DNA from: Triatoma infestans
Lineage: Eukaryota > Arthropoda > Insecta > Hemiptera > Reduviidae
Assembly: GCA_011037195.1 (NCBI GenBank)
Contig: JAAEAF010003559.1
Location: 31,490 to 95,489 of the forward strand
DNA length: 64,000 bases
Direction: 5' to 3'
The position numbers and the translations under genes are program-made. Below are positions 19,837-31,164 of the stretch, one piece after another. The notes beneath the pieces are model-generated. The model did not search any database, had not been told where the DNA came from, and was given only the letters and a program-made list of their open reading frames with translations. Positions within the stretch are counted from its first letter, which is position 1. Each line of letters starts with the position of its first letter.

Positions 19837-20769
19837 TCTCTTACTCCTAGTAACAAGAAGTATTGTAATCGTGTCAAATTTTTGATATCAAGTTTTCACC
19901 GGAAATATCCGCTTTGAGGTCCACTGAGTCCAAAAAAAGTGGTTTGTAGCAAATGATCTGTGTACGTATGTGTCTGTGTGTGTGTTTATGTGAACAGCAT
20001 AACCGAAAAACGAAAAACCGCAGAAAGTTGAAACGTGATATTCTGTTTAGGTATTACACTATGAGATCTGACAGTACATTATCTGTCAAAATTCCTCAAC
20101 CGGAAGTACCCTTTACTAGTAGTTTTTTTTTTTTTAACTTTTTTGCTTTTTCTCAAAATTGGCTCCGACGATTTTCTTCAAGCTTGGTATATCAATTAAA
20201 CATACAACATGCTACAACTTTTATTTAAAACATTTCTCTGGGAAAATTGATCTAAGGGCATTTGTTGGGGAGGGGTGGGGTTAGGTTTTCATCTAAAGTA
20301 CTATTTCAGTTTATTAGACAATTCTGTCGTCTAAATAATGTTAATTAGAATTGAATATGTTGTTGAAATTCACTTTGAAAAAAAAAACGGATAACCGGAA
20401 GTGTGTTTTTATTGAAATATATTTTTCAGTTTTCTGGTATTCTGGTAGGGGTGGTATGTTTTTTTTTGTTTTCTTTTTAAATGCTATCATAGTTGATTAT
20501 ACAATTCTATCATTCAAACAAAATTAATTAGAAATAAATAGATGGCCAAAAAATCACGATTTCCAAGAAAATTTGTAAACCGGATGTGAGCTTAGACTGA
20601 ACAGGTTTTTTTTCAGTTTCCGACGAATTTCGTCGAACTCCGACGAATTTCATTAAATATGATATACTAACTATAAAATTTGTCAATTTCAATTTTGAAA
20701 ACTGGAGTAAGAGAAAGTTGTATGTGTGTGTGTGTGTGTGTTTTACACCAGATTTTTTTTTTTTTTGTT

Positions 20770-22425
20770 TCCTCCAGTGCTAGAACTAATCAAGATAGGA
20801 TGTACGGAGGTAATTTTGTTTTTTAATGTGTACATGTACATTATTACCGTGAAGTTAACTATTTAATCCTTATATTATTCTATGTATTTATTAATTGCTT
20901 TTATTTAACGAATCAATTACTTTAATTAGAAAAATATATATATATATATATATTTCATGATATGAAAGGCCCATCTCTATTTTTAAGCAAAAATTACAAT
21001 AAAAAAAAAAAGAAGAAAATTAAAAAAAAAAGAAAAGAAAATAAAACGAACAACTCTGACGATTTTTAAATGTAATTTTTTTCGTGCTCAGAATTTAATT
21101 TATGCCCTCTGCCATCTACACAAAAAATATAAAATAAATGAAAGAAAGATACATTGCTTTCAGCTCATTCTTTTTTTCTTCTCCTAACTCCCCTTTCTTG
21201 TTTTTTTTTTTTTTAAACAATGCTTTGCTGAGGAAATAATAATAATAAATTCAAACTGCTCGATTACTTTTCTAGTTTTATTTATTTCGTTAACTTTATT
21301 TATTTATTTTTATTTTATTTTATTTTATTTATTTTTTTTCTTTAATGTTTATTTCTTGTTTTACAAAATCAGAACACCATTTAACACTGTATTCTTTTTC
21401 AACTTTATGTAATTGTATAAGTTGTATTACTATATTTGGCAAGATGTTTGATTTCGTGAACAATTTCTTACCTTCACTGAATAATAATCAACTTGAGGGA
21501 AGAAATTAATAAAAAAAAAGAAATTAAAAACAAGATGAGATCATTGTGTTTAATATATAATAAATTAAAAACGCTGTAGACAGTTTTGAACAGTTGGTTA
21601 AGGAATTATTAAAAAAATATATATAAAAGAAAATTAATGAACGGACATTCCTTTAAGTCCCTTTTTAATATACGAGTATATATAATAAAAAAAAAGCTTA
21701 TAATAATTAATTATAATAAGATAGATTTAACATTTTAATTATTTTTTTTTATAAAATTTTAATTAATATTTTAAGAAATGAATTTTTAATATTCTTTTTT
21801 GACAATTTCTTAAGTAAATATATATGTTGGAATATCGACTATGAGATATTCTTATTGGTCGTTTCTGATGACTTATTTAGTTATTACTAACGACTAATTT
21901 ATTAAAATTGATCTGTTCCCAAAATTCTTTTGATGATTTAAGACTGATCTACTCCAATTAATACGAGAGTCTCTCTCTTTTTGGAGAATTGGGTCTTTGA
22001 AGAAGTACACATATCCAAGGCGCTGGCATCGTTTAGATAATTGTGCTAAGTGATTTTCTTGGTGGTAGGGGGTGGGGAAGAAGCATAATATTTCCACCAT
22101 AACCGTGCCTCCGTGTAGAATCAGAGATTAGAAAATTATACAGCGACAATTTTAATTCAAATCGTCAATAAAGTTAATTTTCGAAATAGGTTAAAAAAAA
22201 AAATCGGAGAGGTATTCGCAGTGCCTTCTGCTGTGGATCACTAGCAGCTTTCGTTGAAACAGATATCCTTTCAAGAAGCTAAAGAGCAAAATCTAGATAT
22301 GGACAATAGAATGGATGAAGCTAGCTAAAACATTTCCGAAACTCAATTGTACGCAAAAGAAATTTATGGTTTCCGATTGTACTTGTTGTCCATTTACTTC
22401 TGCAATCGTAAACATTATAATGCTA
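20770..22425. other. No gene seen; AT-rich
   Basis: Long stretch with (TA)n (20936-20953), A runs, (ATTT)n at about 21293-21336 and T runs. A 68-codon reverse frame at 21894-22100 has no recognisable motif. Confidence 0.5.
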
Positions 22426-22427
22426 AT

Positions 22428-23412
22428 CTCTAGGGAAGGGATTAGGTCAGTGGCAGCGCGCTGGACTAGCAACGCGGAGGTCCCGAGTACGAATCCAGCA
22501 TGGCTGCCCTTAGATTTTCGCTTCCTAGGAGGCTCTACTACAGCTCACTATCCGGTGATGAGCATTCTTCTCGTGATACCCTTTTCCTCTTGGTACTAGG
22601 GGGACTGGTTTTAGGATCGTACCTACCCTTTCGGGTTTACCAGTCCCCCGTTGCAAACAACGGGATCGTTTAACAAGAGAGGGATGTCATCACCATGGAG
22701 AGACTATTAGTGCAATACCTCTCCATGGCGGAAGTGCCTAGGCCCACCCCCGCTTGACCCATTTAAGGGCAGGTTGAGATACCAGCGCGCAAAGTGAACA
22801 CACTTCACTCCCAGAAGCTAGGGAAGGCACCTCCTAGCAGGCTCTGGTGAACCGCGCACACCCAGCAAATTCGCTTCCAGCTACGGGCTGGCACCAGGGT
22901 TTAATTTATATTGCGAGTCTCCTCTCGCTCAACTCATGACCTCTGTCACTGGAGTTGTTGCTTAAAACACGACCACTACGAGTCCAACCTCAATTGCAAG
23001 AAATTGGCTTGGAAACTGGTGCTTAGTTGCTTGAGTATTTCAACTCTAACGAGCTTGCGTGACTGATCGCACGCCCGGTGGATCTACAGATTCCATCTAC
23101 TGATTCCTGTACATTGCCTCAAGTGCAGGGGTTCAGTAACCCAGAATACTTACAGGCAACACTGGATAAAGGGTCAAGATAGGATTGGTCGGGGTGAGGG
23201 ATTCCCCAACCTGGAGAACCAGAGGCTGATTGCACCCCGCAGGATGGGCGATGGTGACGCCACATACCCACGCTCTACCGGTGATGGGCAGTGTTGCTTG
23301 CTATAGCTAGAAAACGCTGCTCGGAGGCCGGTACTGTACTTGAGAAGGCTTGGGGGGCACAATAAATCTTTCAGGTCGCTGTGTATATCCCCTTGAAAAA
23401 AACAAAAAAATT
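22428..23412 (+). mobile_element. SINE-A, tail type 1, split by a 713-bp insertion
   Basis: The head gggaagggattaggtcagtgg (A box) and gtcccgagtacgaatcc (mutated B box) run into ctcactatccggtgatg. After an insertion the body resumes as ccggtgatgggcagtgttgc, followed by the gagaaggcttggggggcaca and atctttcaggtcgctgtgt tail and an A-rich end. The two halves together make one normal SINE. Confidence 0.7.
22565..23277. mobile_element. GC-rich insertion, family unknown
   Basis: Flanked by ccggtgatgagca (22552-22564) and ccggtgatgggca (23278-23290), a 13-bp duplication with one mismatch that falls exactly where the SINE is interrupted. The insert is much more GC-rich than its surroundings and has no long open frame or poly-A. 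It holds a perfect 11-bp hairpin at 22599-22649 (GGGGGACTGGT/ACCAGTCCCCC) and a second one near 22697-22727 (atggagag/ctctccat). It may be a LINE 5' UTR or a structured SINE; I do not recognise it. Confidence 0.55.
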
Positions 23413-23984
23413 TTAACAATCATTATATATTTTCAGAAAACTTAAATATGCCTCGATTAGTCTACTTTAACTAGGAAGTTATTGTTTATTAAAGACTTCT
23501 TTTTAAAACACAAAAGAAAATATTGGCATCGATTAGAGTTTCATTTTTAAATATTAGTGTGAGTGTTAATGAAGTTTCGATTAACTTAGATAAAGGATTT
23601 TTTTCCTTGTAAAACACTTAGGTCTTCTGGCTGAGACAGTGTCAGCAGTTTGTCATAAACCGACATTTCGTCCTACTAAAATAGGTTTAGGTTTGTTCCA
23701 TGGTAGTGTCGCCTCTAAGCTGAAACACTCTGACTTCCGCGGCTAATCATTATTGTTTCAGCTTTAAAGTCAGTACTGCAATCATTTTGAAAGTCGCCTG
23801 TTTAAATTAGTATTCTTTCATTTTGTACTGGACATAATATTATGTTCTTGTTGTTTAGTACACGAAAAGAATGCACTTAACATTCTTTCAGCACTCTTCA
23901 CATACTCTTAATCACGCGTTCTTAGACTTACTTATACCAGGTTAAGGATGTGGTTTTTAACTATGAACAGTGTCTAGTCATTCC
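23413..23984. other. No gene seen
   Basis: No open frame or repeat recognised. Confidence 0.4.
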
Positions 23985-24612
23985 AATGAGCGCACTCTGG
24001 GGATGTTTTTAACAGTCAGGAGGTGAATGAGATAGCCGACGCCCTGGCCAAGTTAGGCGCTAGGACCCCGCTCCTAGGGCCGAAACCTTTTTCTGGGGTC
24101 AGCGACCAGTTTCTGTTGGAGGAACTTAGGAAGGAGGAGGAGACGAGGAGATCTCAGCTCTGATATTCCCTCCCCGGTTTGCGGCAGGCTAAGATCTGCT
24201 TGGGAAATTGTAACCAACGGTGGTTGGAGTTCCAAGTTCTTACCGGTTTCCTCACGGGGCATTGTCAACTTAGAGGACAGCTGGTAAAGCTGGGTTTTGG
24301 AAAGAGTGACAGCTCATACAGATTCTGTGGGGAGTTGGAGGAAAATCCACTATATCTCCTAACAGACTGCGAGGCTGCCACTCAGAGAATATTCAAGAAC
24401 CTGGGTAGGTACCAGGTGGAGAAGGGGGATATACCCTCTCTAAAGTCCGTCATGGTATTGGGATTCCTCAGGGAATTCTTTTTGTAGAAGGATGTTCAGA
24501 GAAGGACATCTTTTCGGGGCCTGTGGGCAATAGCCTGCGGCACTCAGGGGGCATAGCACAATACGTCGAAAAGGGTCGCCGTGCATTGGCCCCGCCTTTA
24601 AAAAAAAAAAAT
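23985..24612 (+). pseudogene. LINE RNase H end, CCHC remnant and 3' UTR
   Basis: The frame reads EVNEIADALAKLGARTPLLG (end of an RNase H domain), continues past one stop near 24162, then QVLTGFLTGHCQLRGQLVKL and a knuckle YRFCGELEENPLYLLTDC. Two of its four ligands are replaced (first Cys and the His are Tyr). The ORF ends at 24485. The 3' UTR runs through cagggggcatagcacaata, gtcgccgtgcattggccc and an A run at 24600-24611. The UTR matches the one at 31528-31640 and the tail of SINE-A tail type 1. Confidence 0.8.
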
Positions 24613-25512
24613 ACGCACAGTTTAGAACATAATATAAGAACAATTCAAAAAAACTAAGAAATTAATTTACATGACATATTATAATGAATAAAAGTCCATT
24701 GATAAGTGGAATAATGATAATACGATATTTTTTTTATTTTTTTTTTATAGAATTATGTTAATGGAAGGTAAAAATCTGAGCAATTTTCGAATAAATATTT
24801 ATAAAAAATAAAATAAAATAAAAAACCGCTGTGCGTCACGACTTTCTCATAAAGCAATTTACATAGTGATAATTGAAAAAATCGTGTTTAATGTTAAAAA
24901 TTATTTTACAAATATTCTTCAAATGTTCCCTCATTTTGCAACTAGCCCTGAAAATGGATGGCGCTGTAGTATCGTGCCTATACTCGCCGTCAATGACAAA
25001 GGTAGTTAATAAGGTGTGTGTTAATTAATGTTGTAGTTTTCTTTAAATTGCGATGTTGTTAGTTATATAACCTTATTTCATACTATTATTATGTCTTGAC
25101 GAGTAAGAAGGTCGAGGCGAAGAGCGCAGAAGGGTCTGGACCGTCGCTGGTGCAGGTCATGGTGATAGTAGCAAAATATTTATTACATAATAAAACGACG
25201 ATGTTTTTTTGTGGAAAACATGACATTTCATTTCCCTCAGAATCCTTCTGGAAAATTTAAAATCCATTTTCTCGTAAAAAATGTAACAAAGAAAAAAATG
25301 ATATTTCTCTGTATGTACAGCTATTATACCCCAAGTTTAATGGATCTTGAATGTATATTTCTAGAGAAAATTTTGTAGAACACTGAAAACAATCCATTCA
25401 GACATATTTAATACTAATTAATTAATTATAGATTTAGAACCATATAATAAATTAAATTATCATTGCAAAAAAACACGTTACAAGAGAACACGCTAAATGT
25501 TGTCTGGAACAA
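24613..25512. other. No gene seen; AT-rich
   Basis: A small GC-richer island near 24945-25000 and 25095-25160 has no coding pattern that I recognise. Confidence 0.4.
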
Positions 25513-25514
25513 GA

Positions 25515-25600
25515 GAACACTGTCCCAAGGCTGGCAGTGCACTGAAAAAGAGCTGTGGTTGCCAATGACGCACCTTAAATAAAAAAAATTTAAAAAAAAA
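25515..25600 (+). repeat. SINE-A tail fragment, type 2
   Basis: gaacactgtcccaaggctgg cagtgcactgaaaaagagct ... ttgccaatgacgcacctta then an A-rich end. 5'-truncated. Inserted at the 3' end of a REP-1 copy. Confidence 0.6.
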
Positions 25601-26632
25601 TCTGGTGTGAAACACTCACACAACTTTCTCTTAATCCTGTTCTCAAAATTATAATTGACAAATGTTATAGTTGTGCACCAAAATTTAAAGAAATTCGCCG
25701 AAAATTGAAACAATTCGGTAAAAGCGCACTTCCGGTTTACTAATATTTCGGCTTCTTAAAATTGCTGATTTTTTTTCAGGTTTACTAAAAACTCGGAATT
25801 TCAGCCATCTATTTATTTCTAATTAATTTTGTTTGGATGATAGAATTGTATAATCAACTATGGCAGCAATTTAGAGGAAGCTGTAACCACACCCCTCCCT
25901 TAAAAGTGCCCTTAATTGTATTTTCTCAGAGAAATGATTTAAATAAAAGCTTTATAATCTTTGCATGTGTAGTTTATATAGGAAGTTTCGAGAAAAATTG
26001 TTGAAGCCATTTTTGAGAAAATCGGAAAAAAAATGAAAAAAATTATTTAGTAAAATGGTAAAGTAAACGCACTTCCGGTTATCAGATTTTTTTTCAAACT
26101 CGGAATTTTGTAACAACATTTTTAATTCTAATTAACATCATTTAGAAGGCAGAATTGTCTAATAAACTAAAATAGCACTTTAGATGAAAACCTAAACTCC
26201 ACTCCTATCCACCAAAATGCACATTAAATGAATTTTCCCGGAGAAATGTTTTAAATAAAAGTTGTAGCTCTTTCTATATGTAGTTGATACACCAAGTTTA
26301 ATGAAAATCGTCAAAGCCATTTTTTTGAGAAAATCGCAAAAACGTAAAAAAAAAAAAACTAGTAAAGTGGTACTTTCCGGTTGAGGAATTTTGACAGATA
26401 ACGTACTGTCAGATCCCATGGTGATACCTAAACGGAATATCAAGTTTCAACTTTCTACGGTTTTTCGTTTTTAGCTATGCTGTTCACATACATTACACAC
26501 ACAGACCATTTTCTAAAAACCACTTTTTTGGACTCAGGGGACCTCAAAACGGATATTTCCGGTGAAAACTCGATATGGAAAATTTGACACGATTACAATA
26601 CTTCCTCTTACTAGGAGGAGTAAGAGAAAGTA
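25600..26632 (-). repeat. REP-1 copy
   Basis: On the reverse strand it starts actttctcttactcctccta, then gtattgtaatcgtgtcaaat, actcgatatcg-like and ccgttttgaggtcccctgag blocks, and cggtttttcgtttttagc reversed. Three modules follow, ending in gttgtgtgagtgtttcacac. It keeps the same module order as 10060-11525. Confidence 0.8.
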
Positions 26633-26639
26633 AAAAATA

Positions 26640-27545
26640 CTAGAATGTAATGGAGCTTACGATTGTTTAATCCTCTGTTATCTTCCACCGGGGGGGGGGA
26701 CTAATAAAGAAACTTTGTCTATTTATGCACACACAAAAAATTGTGTCTCCTTTATTAACAAATAATTTGTGGTAATTACAACTTTTTCTTACTCTGTAAG
26801 ATATGTTAATCGTTTGAAACCTGAAGTAAAAAATAAAGTCTTTTTTTTTTTTTAATTATAATTACACCTTGAAAAATTATACTTAATTAATAAATTTGTA
26901 ATTATTTTGGTCTATTCACCAGTGTGGTTTTAAAGAAGTAAACTAGCCGTAAAGGACCTGGGGGGGGATTGGGGGTGGTTTTTGTATGTTTAAACTTCAT
27001 AAAAATTTGGCACTATATCTAGCTCTAGGATAAATTTAAACAATTTGGGCCCCTCATTGGTTCTCCCGATATAAAATATATTTTAATAAATATTTGAAAT
27101 AAGTAAATTCCATTGGTAAACGTTAAATTATATCTTCGCTTTCAAAACTACCTTATGATATACAAGAATTTTATATTTTTATATATTATATTTATACAAA
27201 TGAATCATATTATATTAAATTACATTTTTGATTTCACATTCTTTTTTTTTGATACATATATCTAAATAAAATAAATAAAATTAACTAGCAAAACTAATTA
27301 TATTTTTCTTCTTTTCGTTATAAAAAAAATAAATAAATAAATAAAATAAATTATTATAACTTGCCAAAATCTTGTAAGAACATTTATAAATTTATTAACA
27401 GAGAAGTAATGTCTTATTTTTAAATTAATTATTTTAGTCAAAATATTTTTTGGATAAAGTTCAACTTTTTATTTTTTATTTATTTATTTATTTATTTATT
27501 TATTTTTTTCAGTAAGTAAATGAACTGTATATCCAAATGGTAGAT
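26640..27545. other. No gene seen; AT-rich
   Basis: G runs at 26690-26699 and 26959-26969, (AAAT)n at about 27325-27350 and (TTTA)n at 27471-27507. Nothing coding recognised. Confidence 0.5.
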
Positions 27546-27727
27546 CTTTGCATGTTTAGTTTATTTAAAAAGTTTCAAGGAAATCATTGGAGCTATTTTT
27601 TGAGAAAAAGTCGCGAAAAAGTGAAAAAAAAAAAAATTCATTTAGTAAAGTGGTAAAGTAAAACGCACTTCCGGTTATCCGATTTTTTTTTTTTTTCAAA
27701 TTAGGGATTTCAACAACATATTTAATT

Positions 27728-28103
27728 GTTGTGGTGGTTGGTTGCGCAGAGCTGGAAAGCATCAGAGACATTTTCGGTGGTAGCCTGCTTCATTTTGTGG
27801 TCATCGACCGGTTTCGGGCGTTCACCCATCTTCAGGTTGCGTTTTTCAGACAGTGTGACAACACAGACTTGCACAGAGCAAATTTGAGTTTACACATTGA
27901 CTGGTGTTTTTAACTGTATTTAAAACTTAAAACGAGTTTATTAAATACAGTTGAAAAACCACCAGTCAGTGTGTACACTAAATTTGCTCTGTGCAAGTCT
28001 GTGTTGTCACACTGTCTGAAAAACGCATCCTGAAGATGGACGAACGCCCGAAACCGGTCGATGACCACAAAATGAAGCAGGCTACCACGGAAAATGTCTC
28101 TGA
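27728..28103. mobile_element. HHR-FB element
   Basis: Complete left arm (gttgtggtggttggttgcgc) and short right arm ending gtctctga. The 13-bp target duplications aacatatttaatt lie at 27715-27727 and 28104-28116. The left motif (reverse strand, about 27800-27837) keeps the cores and has a GGGT/GCCC wobble pair in stem II. The right motif (about 28025-28062) has GGAC/GCCC, one mismatch. Inserted in REP-1. Confidence 0.85.
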
Positions 28104-28144
28104 AACATATTTAATTCTAACTAATATTATTTAGATAACAGAAT

Positions 28145-29262
28145 TTGTCTGAATTGTCAGATTTGCCCCAGAAATTGTCAAGAGTGCAGGATCCTCTTTT
28201 TCAACGAATATTTGATTATGAGGGTGAATCAAGTCTGTGCGCGGCTAGGCTTGAATTGGATGTAATAAGTCCCCAGGAACTAGTGTCCATTAAAAGAATT
28301 CGCCAAGGTCTGAGAGAGAGCTCTTTCGAATCGTGGGCTGCGTGTAAGTGGCAAGGTATGGAGGTATGCCACTTTAGGGATAACCCTAAAGGAAATCAAT
28401 TCATCTGTAATAAGCAGCTGCTCTCGGGCTCCGAGTTGGACTAACTCCCTTAAATTAAGTAATAATTATGCTCCTCTTCGTGGAGTACCGGCGGTAGCCG
28501 CACAGATGTCAGGAGACGTTGGACCCCTCTGCCGCCGATGTGGCAGGGAGAATGAAACACCAGCCCACGTGCTTGGTAATTGTCCACACAACATGCTCCT
28601 TGTCACTCGCCGGCACCACCGTGTCAAGCACACCATCACGGAGCTTCTTGAAGGTACAAAGGATTTTGTGTGCTACGAGGAGGTGCTTGCTGTCGATGAC
28701 GCGGGGTCGACCCGATACGCAGATATCCTGGCTTTCAGGAAGAGCAGCAATTTGACATATATCCTGGATCCCACAATCAGGTATGAGTCTAACGATCCTG
28801 ATCAGGCGGAGAAAATCGATATGGAGAAGTGCCGTATTTATGAGAGGTGCATCGCCTACTACCAGGAGAAGTACAGAGAGCACTTCGGAGATAGAGAGTA
28901 CCAGGTCCGGGGACTCTGGTTTGGTTCGAGAGGAACCATACCGAACAGAACGGCAAAGTTTTTTGACACGGTCGGTATCGACCAGAGCAAATTAACGTCG
29001 CTTAGTGAGCTCATTCTTATAGACTCACTAGCAATTATAAAAAACCATATTTATTGACAATGACAAACGTTCTTTTATTAGGCTTAAATTGAATTAAGTG
29101 TTTTTCTTTTTATTCCCATAATATGTATATGTGTGTGTTTTTTTATCTATTTTATTTTATTTTTATATGATTGTCGTTGCTGATTGATTGGTACGCTGTG
29201 TTCTCTGCAACTCAACCTAGTTGAGCAGCCCCACTTAGTTTTAAAAATAAAGTGTATCTCTC
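28145..29262 (+). mobile_element. R2-like LINE, 5'-truncated
   Basis: A single insertion in REP-1, more GC-rich than the flanks. The first 300 bases encode the thumb/linker side of the polymerase (QELVSIKRIRQGLRESSFE), with a frameshift near 28440. The downstream frame holds the zinc knuckle and endonuclease. No 28S rDNA flank is visible, although R2 itself inserts in 28S genes. No clear target duplication was seen. Confidence 0.75.
28506..29057 (+). CDS. CCHC knuckle plus restriction-like endonuclease (partial)
   Basis: A 183-codon intact frame, the C-terminal end of a non-LTR polymerase of the R2 superfamily. Residues C9, C12, H21 and C26 form a CX2CX8HX4C knuckle (CRRCGRENETPAHVLGNC). The restriction-like nuclease follows: RRHH at 35-38, EE at 58-59, STRYADILAF at 68-77 with D73, and LDPTIRYE at 87-94 with D88. 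These correspond to the R..H, (P)D and D catalytic positions of the PD-(D/E)XK fold, with Pro replaced by Ala. In the full element this domain nicks the target DNA to prime reverse transcription. Here the polymerase is lost upstream, so it is a fragment. The start Met is only the first in frame; coding sense continues upstream (APLRGVPAVAAQ). Confidence 0.75.
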   Translation: MSGDVGPLCRRCGRENETPAHVLGNCPHNMLLVTRRHHRVKHTITELLEGTKDFVCYEEVLAVDDAGSTRYADILAFRKSSNLTYILDPTIRYESNDPDQAEKIDMEKCRIYERCIAYYQEKYREHFGDREYQVRGLWFGSRGTIPNRTAKFFDTVGIDQSKLTSLSELILIDSLAIIKNHIY

Positions 29263-29739
29263 TCTGAAATAGCACTAAGATGAAAACCTAACCCCAACTC
29301 CACCCCACAAAAGTGCCCTTAAATGAATTTTCTCGGAAGAACTGTTTTGAATAAAAGTTGTAGCTCATTGTATGTGTAGTTAATATACCAAGTTCAAAAA
29401 AAAAAATTCGTCGGAGCCATTTTTGAGAAAATTGCAAAAAAAAATAACCCTAATAAAGTGGTACTTCCGGTTGAGAAATTTTGACAGATAACGTACTGTT
29501 CAATCCCATGGTGATACCTAAACGGAATATCAAGTTTCAACTTTCTATGGTTTTTTCATTACTAAGCTATGCTGTTCACATACATACATTTGTCACATAC
29601 ACACAAACCATTTGCTACAAACCACTTTTTTGGACTCAGGTGGACCTCAAAACGGATATTTCCGGTAAAAACTCGATATCGAAAATTTGACACGATACAA
29701 TACTTCCTCTTTAACTAAGGCGTAAGAGAAAGTAAAAAA

Positions 29740-30151
29740 TTAACAATCACATCATATTTATTTAATTTTTTTTTTTTGCATAATATGACAAAATAATATT
29801 TGATAAATATAAATCTCAGAGGTAAAAATATTGTTACAACGGATTTTTTTTATAGAAAACATAAATTTTAAAGATTAATTTTTGTGTTGAAAATTTTATA
29901 CGTACAAATAATTTTATATTAAATTTACTGTAACCCAATATGTCAAAACACTGGTGTCAATCACATGAACTTCAATTAAATTCGGAAAATGTTGACCTTT
30001 ATACTAAATGAAATTTTGATCTCCATACAATTTAAATGAATATTATATTTGTTAATTGATTTTTTTGTAAGAATGTTTTTTTTTTACAGTTGGGTGTGGT
30101 AAAGTTTATGTAAAGTATAAAAACACAATTCTATTAAAATTATTTTAATTA

Positions 30152-30191
<40 letters not shown>

Positions 30192-30515
30192 CTTTGAATT
30201 TTTATATTATTTTTTGCAATAGATTAATGTAATTAATTTTATAATTAATAAATCATTTTTAATAATTTAATATTTTAATTGCTATTTTTGAAAATATTGT
30301 TTTGTTTTTTTTTCTCCAAACTGATTCCTTAAAATGATCGTATTATTTCTAAATAAGTGGTCCACAGGATAAACTTAATATTACGTTTAAATTCGATATC
30401 TAAGGCAAAAGTTTTTATTTTATTTATAAGCATCAATCTGAAGTGCGGAGTTTAATAAATTACTTTTTACTTTTTTCTTAGTTTTTCATCATTTTCTCAA
30501 AAACAAAAAACAACC
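29740..30515. other. No gene seen; AT-rich
   Basis: Contains (ATT)n at 30158-30187. Possibly a diverged REP-1 piece near 30470-30505 (tagtttttcatcattttctc). Confidence 0.5.
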
Positions 30516-30519
30516 CCAC

Positions 30520-30752
30520 AGAGATATTTTCCATGATAGCCTGCGTCTTTCTTGGTGGTCATCGACCGGTGTCACGCGTACGCCCATTATCAGGATGTTT
30601 TTTTGTCAAAAACGGTGTGATAACATAAACTTGCATAGAACAAATTCATTTAATACATTCAGTGTATTATTAGTGTTAATACACTATCACGGAAAATATC
30701 TTTGATATTTTGATGCTTTCTAGCTCTGCGAAACCAACCACAAGAATTTTCT
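30520..30752. mobile_element. HHR-FB element, old copy
   Basis: Left arm: agagatattttccatgatag, cgaccggtgtcacgcgtacg, cattatcaggatg. The right arm is mostly deleted (atcacggaaaatatctttga, tctgcgaaaccaaccaca). The hammerhead-like core on the left is mutated in several places. Confidence 0.7.
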
Positions 30753-30900
30753 TTAAGTTTCTTCTACTATATCTATCACTTTTATTGAAAGCATTTTATT
30801 TTTCACTATATTCAGAGGATTTTTGGAGAAATCTGCAACGTTGTGCTTTCCACTAAAGTGCCACTTGTATATAATGTACGATTTCTACCCATCATGTTTT

Positions 30901-31164
30901 AGAGATATTTTCCATGTTAGCCTGCTTCTTTCTTGGTGGTCATCGACCGGTTTTGGGGCGTTCGCCCATCATCAGAATGCATTTGTCAAACAATGTGATA
31001 ACATAGATTTGCACAGAGCAAGTCTATGTTATCACACACTGTTTGAGAAACGCATTCTGATGATAGGCGAACGCCCGAAACCTGTCGATGACCACCAAGA
31101 AAGAAGCAGGCTAACACGGAAAATATCTCTGATGTTTTCCAGCTCTGTGGTACCAACCATAACA
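30901..31164. mobile_element. HHR-FB element, subgroup with CTGATGA core
   Basis: Short left arm (agagatattttccatgttag) and complete right arm (ctctgtggtaccaaccataa). Flanks atcatgtttt (30891-30900) and atcatgttat (31165-31174) form a likely 10-bp target duplication with one mismatch. Both arms have the canonical CTGATGA core instead of CTGAAGA. The right arm reads cattctgatgataggcgaac then gcccgaaacctgtcgatg. Arms are adjacent with almost no spacer. Confidence 0.75.

Larger units (their letters stand above)
19300..20760 (+). repeat. REP-1 copy split by a LINE
   Basis: The opening tactttctcttactcctag (19301-19319) is repeated at 19832-19850 after a LINE insertion. It is then followed by gtattgtaatcgtgtcaaat, gatatcaagttttcaccgga, the tg-rich stretch and three modules. 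It ends near agtaagagaaagttgtatgt and a (TG)n run at 20723-20741. No conserved open frame. Confidence 0.75.
27550..29735 (-). repeat. REP-1 copy split by HHR-FB and an R2-like LINE
   Basis: The 5' module is at 29270-29735 (aatatttccg-type ggatatttccggtaaaaact and caccatgggattg-type blocks). The next module is at 27550-27714. Between them sit the HHR-FB at 27728-28103 and the LINE at about 28145-29262. The bases between the insertions (attctaactaatattattta) are normal REP-1 sequence. Confidence 0.75.

Noticed and set aside
22600..23230. rRNA gene, because of the GC-rich composition
   Set aside because: No stretch resembles the conserved 18S, 5.8S or 28S cores I know, and the segment is a bounded insertion with a 13-bp duplication.
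28145..28444. A separate host gene upstream of the R2-like frame
   Set aside because: The frame reads directly into the same polymerase after one frameshift near 28440 and is part of the LINE.
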